Assembly: GCF_000717995.1 (NCBI RefSeq)
Contig: NZ_JODM01000026.1
Coordinates: 51,181 to 115,180 of the forward strand
DNA: 64,000 nucleotides
Source: Streptomyces violaceorubidus
GTDB lineage: Bacteria; Actinomycetota; Actinomycetes; Streptomycetales; Streptomycetaceae
Direction: 5' to 3'
Shown: positions 14,642-23,804 of the stretch, piece by piece
How the letters are laid out: each line of letters starts with the position of its first letter
How positions within the stretch are numbered: position 1 is the first letter of the stretch
The notes under the pieces: generated by a model
What the model saw: only the letters and a program-made list of their open reading frames with translations
What the model was told of the DNA's origin: nothing
Databases searched by the model: none
Translations under genes and position numbers: made by a program

Positions 14642-16009
14642 ATGGCTGACCAGTCCATCCCGGAGGCCCGCAACCACGGGGCGACCCGCGGGGAGCCCGG
14701 TGGCACCACCGGGCCAACCGGGCCAACCGGGCCACTCGGCTCGGAGAACACCGAGAGCACCACCGCCGTCGAGGGCATCTCCCGACGGCGCCTGCTCGGC
14801 ACCGCCGGTGCCACGGGGCTCGTCCTCGGTGCGGCGGGCGCCGCCGCGGGCTACGCCGCCGCGCCCTCCTCCGCCGCCACTCCCCTCACCTCGCTCGGCA
14901 GCGAGCGGGCGATGTTTCACGGGAAACATCAGCCCGGCATCACCACCCCCTTGCAGGCCCGCGGCCACCTCGTCGCGTTCGACCTCGCGGCCGGTGCCGG
15001 CCGCAGGGAGGCCGCCGCGCTGCTGCGGCGCTGGTCCGACACGGCCCGGCGGCTGATGGCGGGCGAGCCGGCCGGAACCGGTGACACGGGTGTGGCCCGG
15101 GACGCGGGGCCCTCCTCGCTGACCGTCACCTTCGGATTCGGGCACAGTTTCTTCGCCCGGACCGGCCTCGACGCCCAGCGCCCGGTCGCCCTCGATCCGC
15201 TCCCCGACTTCTCCTCCGACCACCTCGACAAGAACCGCAGCAACGGCGACCTGTGGGTGCAGATCGGCGCCGACGACGCCCTGGTGGCCTTCCACGCCCT
15301 GCGCGCGATCCAGCGGGACGCCGGGACGGCCGCCCGTATCCGCTGGCAGATGAACGGCTTCAACCGTTCGCCCGGCGCCACCGCCCACCCCATGACCACG
15401 CGCAACCTCATGGGCCAGGTCGACGGCACCCGCAATCCGAAGCCCGCCGAGGCCGACTTCGCCGAGCGGATCTTCGTGCCGGAGGAACCCGAGTCCGGGA
15501 AGGGCGCTCCGGCCTGGATGGCGAACGGCTCCTACGTCGTCGTACGCCGCATCCGCATGCTGCTCGACGACTGGGAGGGCCTGTCCCTCAAGGCCCAGGA
15601 GGACGTCATCGGGCGCCGCAAGTCCGACGGGGCACCGCTGTCCGGAGGGAGCGACGCCACCGAGACGACGGAGATGGACCTGGAGAAGACCGACGGCTCC
15701 GGAAAACTCGTCGTCCCGATCAACGCCCACGCCCGCATCACCCGGCCCGACCAGAACGGCGGCGCGGCCATGGTCCGTCGGCCCTTCTCGTACCACGACG
15801 GTTTCGACGCCGACGGGGTCCCGGATGCCGGGCTGCTCTTCATCTGCTGGCAGGCCGATCCGCTGCGCGGCTTCGTGCCCGTGCAGCGCAAGCTCGACCG
15901 GGGCGACGCGCTGTCCCGGTTCATCCGGCACGAGGCGAGCGGCCTGTTCGCGGTCCCGGGCGGCGCGGCCGAGGGAGAGTACGTGGGGCAGCGGCTGCTG
16001 GAGGGGTGA
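14642..16009 (+). CDS. dtpA: Tat-exported DyP-type haem peroxidase (DtpA-like)
   Basis: A 455-residue dye-decolorising peroxidase. The N-terminus has a TGPTGPTGP stretch and a Tat signal, GISRRRLLGTAGATGLVLG. The family motif GxxDG is in MGQVDGTRNP (distal Asp), and the C-terminal half contains the conserved YHDGFDADG and GLLFICWQADPLRGFVPVQ. In S. lividans DtpA is a Tat substrate needed for maturation of the copper radical oxidase GlxA (established knowledge); its position directly after copCD supports the same role. ATG 14642 is 8 bp after the copCD stop. A one-mismatch parS copy (14914-14927) lies inside the gene. Confidence 0.95.
   Translation: MADQSIPEARNHGATRGEPGGTTGPTGPTGPLGSENTESTTAVEGISRRRLLGTAGATGLVLGAAGAAAGYAAAPSSAATPLTSLGSERAMFHGKHQPGITTPLQARGHLVAFDLAAGAGRREAAALLRRWSDTARRLMAGEPAGTGDTGVARDAGPSSLTVTFGFGHSFFARTGLDAQRPVALDPLPDFSSDHLDKNRSNGDLWVQIGADDALVAFHALRAIQRDAGTAARIRWQMNGFNRSPGATAHPMTTRNLMGQVDGTRNPKPAEADFAERIFVPEEPESGKGAPAWMANGSYVVVRRIRMLLDDWEGLSLKAQEDVIGRRKSDGAPLSGGSDATETTEMDLEKTDGSGKLVVPINAHARITRPDQNGGAAMVRRPFSYHDGFDADGVPDAGLLFICWQADPLRGFVPVQRKLDRGDALSRFIRHEASGLFAVPGGAAEGEYVGQRLLEG
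14914..14927. other. parS-like site, one mismatch
   Basis: GTTTCACGGGAAAC differs from the parS palindrome at one position. It lies in coding sequence for MFHGKH of the DyP peroxidase. Binding affinity is unknown. Confidence 0.45.
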
Positions 16010-16076
16010 AACCGGCGACATCGCACACCTGTGAGGGGCTTGGACGCGACGCGTGGGCCGCGCGTCCCCGGGCCCT

Positions 16077-16082
16077 TAGGGT
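16077..16082 (+). promoter_or_regulatory. -10 element of a leaderless pheA promoter
   Basis: TAGGGT is followed by 6 nt (GAGTAC) and the ATG of pheA. No ribosome binding site exists. This spacing is the usual Streptomyces leaderless arrangement, with transcription starting at or next to the start codon. Confidence 0.7.
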
Positions 16083-16088
16083 GAGTAC

Positions 16089-17021
16089 ATGCCAGCCAGT
16101 TACGCGTATCTCGGCCCTGAAGGCACCTTCACCGAAGTCGCCCTGCGCACCCTCCCGGAGACGGCGACCCGGGAGCTGGTCCCGTACGTCTCCGTGCAGT
16201 CCGCGCTCGACGCGGTGCGCACCGGCGAGGCCGAGGCCGCGTTCGTGCCGATCGAGAACTCCGTCGAGGGCGGCATCACCACCACCCTCGACGAGCTGGT
16301 CGCCGGTCAGCCGCTGATGATCTACCGCGAGGTGCTGCTGTCCATCACCTTCGCGCTGCTGGCCCGCCCCGGCACCGGCCTGGCGGACATCAAGACGGTC
16401 ACCGCCCACCCGGCCGCTCAGCCCCAGGTCCGCAACTGGCTCAAGGCGCACCTCCCGGACGTCGCCTGGGAATCGGCCGCCTCCAACGCGGACGGCGCCC
16501 GTCTCGTGCGGGAGGGACGGTACGAGGCCGCCTTCGCCGGCGAGTTCGCCGCGGAGCGCTACGGCCTCCAGGTGCTGGAGGCCGACATCCACGACGCGGC
16601 GAACGCCCAGACGCGCTTCGTGCTGGTGGGCCGACCGGCCCGGCCCGCGGCACCGACCGGGGCGGACAAGACGTCGGTCGTGCTGTGGCAGCGCGACGAC
16701 CACCCCGGCGGGCTGCGTGATCTGCTGGGCGAGTTCGCCACCCGCGGGGTCAACCTGATGCTGCTGCAGTCCCGCCCCACGGGTGCCGGTATCGGCAACT
16801 ACTGCTTCTGCATCGACGCCGAGGGGCACATCTCCGACCGCCGGGTGGCCGACGCGTTGATGGGCCTGAAGCGGACCTGTCTCCAGGTGCGCTATCTCGG
16901 GTCGTACCCCCGCGCGGAGATCGTGCCCGCCGACGTGGACGCCCTGCGGCCGGGTACCTCGGACGAGGCGTTCGTGGCGGCGGCGGACTGGGTGGCGCGC
17001 TGCCAGGACGGCCGGTTCTGA
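16089..17021 (+). CDS. pheA: prephenate dehydratase
   Basis: A 310-residue monofunctional prephenate dehydratase, converting prephenate to phenylpyruvate for phenylalanine synthesis. The PDT domain (about 1-190) has YLGPEGTFTE, the IENSVEGGITTTLDEL active-site segment and NAQTRFVLVG (catalytic TRF). The ACT regulatory domain (about 200-285) has HPGGLRDLLGEFATRGVNL and LLQSRPTG, the Phe-binding region for feedback inhibition. No chorismate mutase domain is fused. It appears leaderless from TAGGGT at 16077. It lies downstream of the copper run and upstream of serS, with which it is classically linked in Streptomyces. Confidence 0.96.
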   Translation: MPASYAYLGPEGTFTEVALRTLPETATRELVPYVSVQSALDAVRTGEAEAAFVPIENSVEGGITTTLDELVAGQPLMIYREVLLSITFALLARPGTGLADIKTVTAHPAAQPQVRNWLKAHLPDVAWESAASNADGARLVREGRYEAAFAGEFAAERYGLQVLEADIHDAANAQTRFVLVGRPARPAAPTGADKTSVVLWQRDDHPGGLRDLLGEFATRGVNLMLLQSRPTGAGIGNYCFCIDAEGHISDRRVADALMGLKRTCLQVRYLGSYPRAEIVPADVDALRPGTSDEAFVAAADWVARCQDGRF

Positions 17022-17047
17022 CCGCCGGGCCTATCTGCTGATTTTCG

Positions 17048-17385
17048 TTGTCCACAGAAGTTATCCACAGGTCCGCTTCTCGACCTGGGGACAAGTCGAC
17101 AACGAAGGGGCATTCCGTCGACAAATCCCCCTACAGCGCCCTACTTCACCCACAGAGGTCCAGGTCACTCTTCGTCCACCTGTTTCTTGCACCCCATTCT
17201 CCGGAGTGACACCGGGCGCCCCGTTTCCACTCGAAAGTGGGGGCGTGGAGGGTTTGGACGCCTCACCTTCCGGAATTGGGAATGATCACTTCCGTGCATC
17301 CACAGATCTTTCGCACACCCTGTGGATAACTTTTCCCGGCTGTGGATTCCTGTGGACAGTCGCGCGCCAAGTCCCGTTCTCCACA
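17048..17385. promoter_or_regulatory. cluster of DnaA boxes
   Basis: Clear boxes: TTGTCCACA (17048-17056, +), TTATCCACA (17061-17069, +), TTATCCACA on the minus strand (17321-17329), CTGTCCACA on the minus strand (17351-17359) and TTCTCCACA (17377-17385, +). Weaker forms: GCATCCACA (17296-17304, +), TTGTCCCCA (17086-17094, -) and GAATCCACA (17341-17349, -). Streptomyces DnaA prefers TTGTCCACA. Confidence 0.7.
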
Positions 17386-17516
17386 AGGGGATCCGGTCAA
17401 CCCGCCACCCCTGCGGCGCCCCCTTCCGGGGAGGCCGCAACGCTTCATTGACCCTCGAACGAGACGTGCGGGCCGCTTACGGCAAGAGCGGGTCGAGAGC
17501 CGACACCCCGCACCGG

Positions 17517-17522
17517 TAGCCT
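17517..17522 (+). promoter_or_regulatory. -10 element of a leaderless serS promoter
   Basis: TAGCCT is followed by 7 nt and the GTG of serS, with no Shine-Dalgarno. The arrangement matches that of pheA. Confidence 0.65.
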
Positions 17523-17529
17523 TGACCGC

Positions 17530-18807
17530 GTGATTGACCTTCGCCTGCTCCGTGAGGACCCCGACCGTGTGCGCGCCTCTCAGCGCGCCCGTGGAGAGGA
17601 CGTCGCGCTCGTCGACTCCCTCCTGTCCGCCGACGAACGGCGCAGGTCGTCCGGCGTCCGTTTCGACGAGCTGCGTGCCGAGCAGAAGGGTCTCGGCAAG
17701 CTGATCGGCAAGGCCGCCGGGGACGAGAAGGCCGAGCTCCTCAAGCGGGCCGAGCAGCTGAAGACCGACGTCAAGGCCGCCGACACCGAGCGTGACGCGG
17801 CCGACGCCGAGACCCAGGAGCTGCTCCAGCGGCTCGGCAACCTCGTCCACCCCGACGTGCCCGTCGGCGGCGAGGAGGACTTCGTCACGCTGGAGACGCA
17901 CGGCACGCACCGCGACTTCGCCGCCGAGGGCTTCGAGCCCAGGGACCACCTGGAGCTGGGCCAGCTGCTCGGCGCCATCGACGTGGAGCGCGGCGCCAAG
18001 GTCTCCGGCTCGCGCTTCTACTTCCTGACCGGCGTGGGCGCCCTCCTGGAGCTCGCCCTGGTCAACGCGGCGATCGCGCAGGCCACGGCGGCCGGCTTCA
18101 CGCCGATGCTGACCCCGGCACTGGTGCGCCCGCAGTCGATGGCCGGCACCGGCTTCCTCGGCCAGGCCGCCCAGGACGTCTACCACCTCGACAAGGACGA
18201 CCTGTACCTCGTCGGCACCTCCGAGGTGCCGCTCGCCGCCTACCACATGGACGAGATCCTGGACGCCGAGCGCCTGCCACTGCGCTACGCCGGTTTCTCG
18301 CCCTGCTTCCGCCGCGAGGCGGGCTCGCACGGCAAGGACACCCGGGGCATCTTCCGCGTGCACCAGTTCGACAAGGTCGAGATGTTCTCCTACGTCCTCC
18401 CCGAGGACTCGCAGGCCGAGCACCAGCGCCTGCTGGAGTGGGAGAAGCAGTGGCTGACGTCGCTGGAGCTGCCGTTCCGGGTGATCGACGTGGCCTCGGC
18501 CGACCTGGGCGCCTCGGCGGCGCGCAAGTACGACTGCGAGGCGTGGATCCCGACCCAGGGCAAGTACCGCGAGCTGACCTCGACCTCGGACTGCACCGAG
18601 TTCCAGTCCCGCCGGCTGTCGATCCGGGTCCGCGAGGGCAAGAAGGTGCGTCCGTTGGCCACGCTCAACGGCACGCTGTGCGCCGTGCCGCGCACCATCG
18701 TGGCGATCCTGGAGAACCACCAGCAGGCCGACGGCTCGGTCCGCGTGCCCGAGGTGCTGCGCCCGTACCTGGGCGGCCGGGAGGTCCTGGAGCCGGTGGC
18801 CAAGTGA
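17530..18807 (+). CDS. serS: seryl-tRNA synthetase
   Basis: A 425-residue class II synthetase. The N-terminal coiled-coil arm (about 30-105, [21 protein letters not shown] onward) grips the tRNA-Ser long arm. Class II motifs are visible: motif 1 around [24 protein letters not shown], motif 2 in [25 protein letters not shown], and motif 3 in [20 protein letters not shown]. The length is normal. The GTG start lies 7 nt after a TAGCCT -10, so the mRNA appears leaderless. Its stop overlaps the GTG of the next gene (GTGA), showing translational coupling to the HAD phosphatase. Confidence 0.97.
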   Translation: MIDLRLLREDPDRVRASQRARGEDVALVDSLLSADERRRSSGVRFDELRAEQKGLGKLIGKAAGDEKAELLKRAEQLKTDVKAADTERDAADAETQELLQRLGNLVHPDVPVGGEEDFVTLETHGTHRDFAAEGFEPRDHLELGQLLGAIDVERGAKVSGSRFYFLTGVGALLELALVNAAIAQATAAGFTPMLTPALVRPQSMAGTGFLGQAAQDVYHLDKDDLYLVGTSEVPLAAYHMDEILDAERLPLRYAGFSPCFRREAGSHGKDTRGIFRVHQFDKVEMFSYVLPEDSQAEHQRLLEWEKQWLTSLELPFRVIDVASADLGASAARKYDCEAWIPTQGKYRELTSTSDCTEFQSRRLSIRVREGKKVRPLATLNGTLCAVPRTIVAILENHQQADGSVRVPEVLRPYLGGREVLEPVAK

Positions 18808-19646
18808 CTGACACCGGCACCGCCGCGGTCCCCGGCACCGGATCCGCCGGGGGCTTCCCCTACCGGCTGATCGCGACCGACCTCGACGGCACGCTGCTGC
18901 GCGGCGACGACACGATCTCGCGGCGCACCCGTGACGCGCTCGCCGCGGCCACCGCCGCGGGCGCCGCCCACATCGTGGTCACCGGACGTGCGGTGCCGTG
19001 GACCCGGCACATCCTGGACGACCTCGGGTACGAGGGACTGGCCGTCTGCGGTCAGGGCGCGCAGGTCTACCACGCCGGGGAGCACCGGCTGCTGACCTCC
19101 GTGACCCTGGACCGGCAGCTGGCCGGGGTGGCGCTGGCCAAGATCGAGGCGGAGACCGGCCCGCTGTACCTGGCGGCGAGCCGGGACGGCCTGGACGGGG
19201 ACGTCATGGTCGGCCCGGGCTACGCGGTCGGGGGCGACCTCCCCGCGGTGCCTTTCACCGACGCCTCGGACCTGTGGTCGGCGCCGCTGAACAAGATCTA
19301 CATCCAGCATCCGACCCTGTCCGACGACGAGCTGGCCGAGGCCGCCCGACGTGCCGCGGGCGGCTTCGTCACCGTCGTCATGGCCGGCGCGGGGATCGTC
19401 GAACTGCTGCCGCTGGGGCTGTCCAAGGCCACGGGCCTGTCGCTGGCGGCCCGTCGGCTCGGTCTGAAGGCGGCCGACACGATCGCCTTCGGTGACATGC
19501 CCAACGATGTGCCGATGTTCGGCTGGGCGGCCCGGGGTGTGGCGATGGCCAACGCCCACGAGGAGCTGAAGGCGGTGGCCGACGAGGTGACGTCCTCCAA
19601 CGACGAGGACGGCATCGCGGTGGTGCTGGAGCGGCTGGCGGCCTGA
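18804..19646 (+). CDS. Cof-type HAD-IIB phosphatase
   Basis: A 280-residue HAD hydrolase. Motif I is [11 protein letters not shown] (Asp nucleophile and acid/base Asp), motif II VVTGRA, the motif III Lys [11 protein letters not shown], and motif [13 protein letters not shown]. Between motifs II and III lies the C2B cap. Family members dephosphorylate sugar phosphates or nucleotides; the substrate is not deducible. It starts inside the serS stop codon and is coupled to it, an arrangement conserved in streptomycetes. A paralogue with the same motif I is at 27738-28607. Confidence 0.92.
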   Translation: MTDTGTAAVPGTGSAGGFPYRLIATDLDGTLLRGDDTISRRTRDALAAATAAGAAHIVVTGRAVPWTRHILDDLGYEGLAVCGQGAQVYHAGEHRLLTSVTLDRQLAGVALAKIEAETGPLYLAASRDGLDGDVMVGPGYAVGGDLPAVPFTDASDLWSAPLNKIYIQHPTLSDDELAEAARRAAGGFVTVVMAGAGIVELLPLGLSKATGLSLAARRLGLKAADTIAFGDMPNDVPMFGWAARGVAMANAHEELKAVADEVTSSNDEDGIAVVLERLAA

Positions 19647-19876
19647 TGCCGGGCCGGAGTCCTTCGACGTAGCTCCCGCGTGGCTCGGCTCAGGAGCACG
19701 GTCCGGACGGCGCCGGCGTCCCCAGCGGTCGGCCCACACGGGGCATCCCGCGTGCTCGAAGCGGCCTCCCGTCGCGCCGTCGCCGTCCGGCCTCGTGCAT
19801 CCCCCACAGTGCCGTCACGGGAAGCCGGACGCCACCGATTAAAGGGGACGTATCCCGCGTTACCGACGGCCCCCGG

Positions 19877-20596
19877 TCACTCCTCTCCGGCGAGCGTCAG
19901 CGACCGCAGCTTCTGACCGGCGTACCAGGTGGCGAGCACGGTCACGGCGGCGAGCAGCACCGTCGCGGTGGGCAGGCCGACGTCGGAGGTCACCAGGTTT
20001 CCGTCGGCGACCTTCTGGGCCACCGCCAGCGACCACTGCTGGACGCTCAGCGTGCGGGCACCCGGCACCAGGGAGCCGAACAGGGCCTCCCAGACCAGGG
20101 CGTACACGAGCCCGAAGACCACGGCGTGCCGGGACACCGTGCCCAGCAGCAGGAACAGCGCGGCGTAGGCGATGGAAGCGACCAGCGCGGCGAGCGTGAA
20201 GGCGACGGCGACCTGCTGGCCGTTGCCGTTGAGTATCAGGCCGGCCAGCAGCGTGGGCACGGCGGAGAAGACCATCGTCACGGCTATGGCGACGATCAGC
20301 TTGGTGAAGATGATCGTCGGCCGCTTGATCGGCTTGGACAGCAGGTACACCACCGAACCGTCGTCGATCTCGGGGCCGATGGCGCCGGTGCCGGCGATGA
20401 CGCCGACGATCGGCACCATGGTGGCGAGGGCGAAGCCGCCCAGCACGTCCGTGGCGGTCTGGTCGTCGGCCCCGGCGAGCGCACGCACCGCGACGGCGAT
20501 GACGAGCAGCAGCAGGGGCAGCGCGCCCAGGATGAGGGCCCGGCGGCGGCCGAGCAGGGCCCGGTAGGTGAGCCGGGCGACTGTGGGGTCGTACAT
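19877..20596 (-). CDS. ABC transporter permease
   Basis: A 239-residue ABC-2 type membrane protein with about six transmembrane helices, beginning MYDPTVARLTYRALLGRRRALILGALPLLLLVIAV. The cytoplasmic segment EIDDGSVVYLLSKPIKRPTIIFTK is typical of ABC-2 permeases. It ends the four-gene minus-strand operon, 11 bp after the ATPase gene at 20608-21519, which is its likely partner. The substrate is unknown. Confidence 0.88.
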   Translation of the reverse strand: MYDPTVARLTYRALLGRRRALILGALPLLLLVIAVAVRALAGADDQTATDVLGGFALATMVPIVGVIAGTGAIGPEIDDGSVVYLLSKPIKRPTIIFTKLIVAIAVTMVFSAVPTLLAGLILNGNGQQVAVAFTLAALVASIAYAALFLLLGTVSRHAVVFGLVYALVWEALFGSLVPGARTLSVQQWSLAVAQKVADGNLVTSDVGLPTATVLLAAVTVLATWYAGQKLRSLTLAGEE

Positions 20597-20607
20597 TCTT
20601 CGGCCTC

Positions 20608-21519
20608 CTACGCCGCGACGAGATACGAGAAGACGGACTCGAGGGACTCGTCGGACGGCGAGACCGTGAGCAGCCGGATGCCGTGGTCGCGGGCGACCTT
20701 CGGCAGCAGGACCGTGAACCGGCCGAAGTCGACGGCTTGGATGCGCAGGGCGCCCTCGGCGAGGTCGACCTCGATGCCGGACGTCGACGGGTCGGCGATC
20801 AACGCCGCCGCGAGTGCCCGGTCGTCGCTGGAACGCACCAGGTAACGGTGGGGCCGGTCGGTCATCAGGCGGCGGATCCTGCGGAAGTCGCCGCTGGCCG
20901 CGTGGCGTCCGGCCACGATGACCTCGATGTGCCGGGCGAGTTGTTCGACCTCTTCGAGGATGTGGGAGGAGAACAGCACGGTGCGGCCCTCGTCGCCCAT
21001 GCGCCGCAGCAGGTCCATCAGCTGCATGCGCTGGCGTGGGTCCATGCCGTTGAACGGCTCGTCGAGCAGGAGCAGCGACGGCTGGTGGACGAGGGCTGAG
21101 GCCATCTTCACGCGCTGGCGCATGCCCTTGGAGTACGTGGCGATCTTGCGGTCCTGGGCGTAGGCCATCTCCACCGTGGCGAGGGCCTCGTCGGCCGCCC
21201 TGGCACCCAGGCCGTGCAGTTCGGCGTTGGCGAGGACGAACTCGCGGCCGGTGAGGAAGTCGTACATCGCCTCCCGCTCGGGGACGATGCCGATGTGCCG
21301 GTAGATGTCCTCGTTGCGCCAGACCGGCTGGCCGTCGAGGGTGACGCTGCCGGTGGAGGGGGCGAGGAAGCCGCCCATCATGTTGATGAGGGTGGACTTT
21401 CCCGCCCCGTTCGGCCCGAGCAGGCCGGTGACGCCGGGGCCGATCGTCATGGTGATGTCGTTGACGGCGACCACGTTGCCGAACCAGCGGGAGACGTGGT
21501 CGATGTTCAGCGTGGTCAC
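20608..21519 (-). CDS. ABC transporter ATP-binding protein
   Basis: A 303-residue ATPase. Walker A is GPNGAGKST, the signature is YSKGMRQRVKMAS (a divergent LSGGQ), Walker B LLLLDEPFNGMDP, and the switch His is in FSSHILEEVEQLARH. The C-terminal ~80 residues form the extra domain of the CcmA/NatA exporter type. Its ATG overlaps the stop of the upstream permease (ATGA), so the genes are coupled. It pairs with the permease immediately downstream or forms a hetero-complex with the second pair. Confidence 0.92.
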   Translation of the reverse strand: MTTLNIDHVSRWFGNVVAVNDITMTIGPGVTGLLGPNGAGKSTLINMMGGFLAPSTGSVTLDGQPVWRNEDIYRHIGIVPEREAMYDFLTGREFVLANAELHGLGARAADEALATVEMAYAQDRKIATYSKGMRQRVKMASALVHQPSLLLLDEPFNGMDPRQRMQLMDLLRRMGDEGRTVLFSSHILEEVEQLARHIEVIVAGRHAASGDFRRIRRLMTDRPHRYLVRSSDDRALAAALIADPSTSGIEVDLAEGALRIQAVDFGRFTVLLPKVARDHGIRLLTVSPSDESLESVFSYLVAA

Positions 21520-22424
21520 AGTCCCACCTTCTTGTAGCGGCGCATCAGCAGGCCGTAGGCGCCGGCGATCAGGCCGAGGGTGACGAGGACGTAGACGGCG
21601 CCCTCACCGGTGCTCGGGCCGACCCCGCCGGGGAAGGCCGAGGTGGCGCCCAGGAAGGCGGACTGCACTCCGTCGATGAGGGTGATCGGCGAGAACAGGC
21701 CTATCCAGACGACGGCTCCGGAGCTGCCCTGGACGTCCGCGATGGCCTGGAGCGTGGAGACCGCGCCGTAGGTGATGGTGAGGACGGCGATGACCGCCGC
21801 GATGCCGAACCCGCGGCGCGGGGTGACCGAGGCCACGACCAGGCCGAGGCCGGCGAAGAGCAGGGAGAGCAGGGCCACGGAGACGAGTCCCTGCGCGAAC
21901 CCCTTGGTCTGGTCCGCGAAGTCGAGTTTGGCGAGCAGTGCGCCCACGTAGAGCACCAGCAGGGGCAGGGCGGTGAGGATGAACAGGGCCGAGGCCAGTG
22001 AGGCGTACTTGGCGCGAACGTAGTCGGAGGTCTCGATCGGCCGGGAGAAGTAGAGAGGCACGGTGTGGAAACGCAGATCGCGCGAGACGGACTGGGGGGC
22101 CTGGGAGGCCACGTAGAGGCTGATGACGGCCTGCAGGACGATCGCGTAGCGCGTGTAGTCCAGGGGCAGGTCGTTCGACTTGGTGACGACGGAGACGGCG
22201 ACCAGGATGCCCGCGACCAGACACATCACTGCGGCAAGCAGCATCGGCAGCACCTTGGACTTGGCCGAGCGGCCGAGGCCGTAGGCGCCGCGCAGGGACT
22301 GCGAGTACAGCGAGCGGCGGGCGTAGGCGCGGCCGAGGCGCGGGCCGTCGTAGCTGCGGTAGCCGATGTTGTGGATGCGGGTCTGGTCGCCCGGGACCGT
22401 GGCTGTGGACCGTTCAGCTGCCAT
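21516..22424 (-). CDS. ABC transporter permease
   Basis: A 302-residue ABC-2 permease. A long cytoplasmic N-terminus (about 55 residues, with IHNIGYRSYDGPRLGRAYARRS) leads into about six helices (LPMLLAAVMCLVAGILVAVSVV and later). The conserved loop RFHTVPLYFSRPIETSDYVRAKY resembles the coupling segment of its paralogue at 19877. The start overlaps the upstream ATPase gene by 11 bp. Confidence 0.9.
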   Translation of the reverse strand: MAAERSTATVPGDQTRIHNIGYRSYDGPRLGRAYARRSLYSQSLRGAYGLGRSAKSKVLPMLLAAVMCLVAGILVAVSVVTKSNDLPLDYTRYAIVLQAVISLYVASQAPQSVSRDLRFHTVPLYFSRPIETSDYVRAKYASLASALFILTALPLLVLYVGALLAKLDFADQTKGFAQGLVSVALLSLLFAGLGLVVASVTPRRGFGIAAVIAVLTITYGAVSTLQAIADVQGSSGAVVWIGLFSPITLIDGVQSAFLGATSAFPGGVGPSTGEGAVYVLVTLGLIAGAYGLLMRRYKKVGL

Positions 22425-23382
22425 GGCCGGCCGCCTCCTTCCGTTCTGCGTCGCTGTCGGTGAAGACCTCCGAGATGTGGTGCCGGCGCTGCTCCATGCG
22501 GACCAGGCCGAGGCCGAGGTCCGCTATGACGTCCCGGACCAGGTCGTAGGTCTCCTCGCCCGCCGAACTGAGCAGCAGGACGTGACCGGCGCCGGGCAGG
22601 CCGCTGCCGTCCTGGACGGTGGCCCCGCGCGCCTCGAGCGCCTCGCGCACCGCGCGGGTGCCGTCGGGGTGTTCGTCGGAGTCGGTGACCTCTATCGCGA
22701 GGGTCGTGGTGGTCTGGGTGAAGTCCGTGGTGGAGCTGGAGCGCAGCAGCTTGCCCCCGTCCACGACGACGACGTGGTCACAGGTGCGCTCCAGCTCGCC
22801 CAGCAGGTGCGAGGTGACCAGGACGGAGATGCCGAAGTCGGTGTGGATACGGCGGATGAGGCCGAGCATCTCGTCGCGGCCGACCGGGTCCAGGCCGTTG
22901 GTCGGCTCGTCGAGGAAGACCAGCTGCGGGTCGTGGACGAGGGCCTGCGCGAGCTTCACGCGCTGCTTCATGCCCGTCGAGTAGCCGCCGATGGGGCGGT
23001 AGCGCTCCTCGTACAGGCCGACGTGGCGCAGGGTGTCGGCCGTGCGCTCCCGGGCGGCGGTGGGCGGCAGGCCGGACATGCGTGCCATGTGGACGACGAA
23101 CTCGGTGGCCGAGACGTCGGGTGGCAGGCAGTCGTGCTCCGGCATGTAGCCGACCCGCTCGCGGATGTCGGCGCCCTTGGTGGCGACATCGAGTCCGAGC
23201 ACTTCGGCCCGGCCCTCGGTGGCGGGGGACAGACCCAGCAGGATCTTGATCAGGGTGGACTTGCCGGCGCCGTTGGCACCGACGAGTCCGGTCACACCGG
23301 GTCCGACGTCCACGGAGAGCCGGTCGAGCGCGGTCACCCGGGGGAACCGCTTGCTCAGGCTTTCGGTCGCGATCACAGTCAC
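22414..23382 (-). CDS. ABC transporter ATP-binding protein
   Basis: A 322-residue ATPase, first gene of the operon. Walker A is GANGAGKST, the signature YSTGMKQRVKLAQ, Walker B LVFLDEPTNGLDP, and the H-loop VTSHLLGELERTCDH. A C-terminal regulatory domain follows. GTG 23382 (MTVIATESLSKRFPRV) is taken as the start; a GTG 27 bp upstream is also open, and neither has a good ribosome binding site. Both permeases and both ATPases occur once each, so the operon encodes either two exporters or one with two non-identical halves. Confidence 0.9.
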   Translation of the reverse strand: MTVIATESLSKRFPRVTALDRLSVDVGPGVTGLVGANGAGKSTLIKILLGLSPATEGRAEVLGLDVATKGADIRERVGYMPEHDCLPPDVSATEFVVHMARMSGLPPTAARERTADTLRHVGLYEERYRPIGGYSTGMKQRVKLAQALVHDPQLVFLDEPTNGLDPVGRDEMLGLIRRIHTDFGISVLVTSHLLGELERTCDHVVVVDGGKLLRSSSTTDFTQTTTTLAIEVTDSDEHPDGTRAVREALEARGATVQDGSGLPGAGHVLLLSSAGEETYDLVRDVIADLGLGLVRMEQRRHHISEVFTDSDAERKEAAGHGS

Positions 23383-23804
23383 GTGAATGACAGTAGTGAC
23401 GCCCGCCACCGCGGTCGTCAGTCCATAGAGCCGTCTTGGCGTCAGACTCGAGTATTACGGCCCCGTAGGGGATGCCGTACGTGAGAGCCACGGCGCGGCT
23501 CTCGACAGGCGCGCCGACCGCCCTATTGACGACTGGTCTAACAGCTGGGAGATTCGGCGGCGTCACATTACGGACGAGTAGCCCGGTCGGCGTGGACCGC
23601 GCCGGGACGGCGGAACGGCGGTGGCACGGCATGGGTGGCACGAAGGCGGCCCCCGCGCCGCCCGGCCACGGCAAAGGCCGGTCCCCGCCGAGGCCGCCGT
23701 ACCGCTTCGCCGGCCGGACCAGGGCCGGACGACGATCCGCCATGGGGGTCCCCCCGCGCTCGTGGCGTCGAGCCCGGGGGAGCGCGGCGCTGGACGGAGG
23801 AGAC
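23383..23804. other. 422-bp divergent intergenic region
   Basis: It lies between the ABC operon and the hydrolase-SDR gene. I see no gene. It includes TTGACG at about 23526-23531, a possible -35 for the plus-strand gene, and at its right end a GC-rich palindromic element. Confidence 0.5.
23742..23789. repeat. GC-rich palindromic intergenic element
   Basis: The stretch begins GGGGGTCCCCCCGCGCTC and ends GAGCCCGGGGGAGCGCGG; CCGCGCTC (23754-23761) pairs with GAGCGCGG (23780-23787). It resembles the dispersed palindromic repeats common in Streptomyces intergenic DNA (from general knowledge). Confidence 0.5.

Larger units (their letters stand above)
17022..17529. other. 508-bp pheA-serS spacer with DnaA-box cluster
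   Basis: No gene is convincing here. The spacer is lower in GC than its neighbours and rich in TCCACA 9-mers on both strands. The promoter of serS is at its right end. In S. coelicolor a high-affinity, non-oriC DnaA box cluster (named D78) is described near the origin; by recall it maps to this neighbourhood, but I cannot verify that it is this spacer. Confidence 0.65.

Noticed and set aside
9455..16088. A CsoR operator for the copper genes
   Set aside because: I looked for a TACCC-type/GGGTA inverted repeat upstream of the genes in this run and saw no convincing match.
17041..17390. An origin of replication
   Set aside because: There is no dnaA or dnaN, and the number of boxes is small compared with Streptomyces oriC. 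It is reported as a DnaA-box cluster only.
19647..19876. Small open frames between the HAD phosphatase and the ABC operon
   Set aside because: Their translations are Arg/Pro/Ala-rich shadows with no ribosome binding site. I see only a probable terminator-like GC-rich region.
22366..23484. A 372-codon plus-strand frame across the ABC ATPase
   Set aside because: It is the antisense of the ATPase at 22414-23382, which has Walker A, signature and Walker B motifs.
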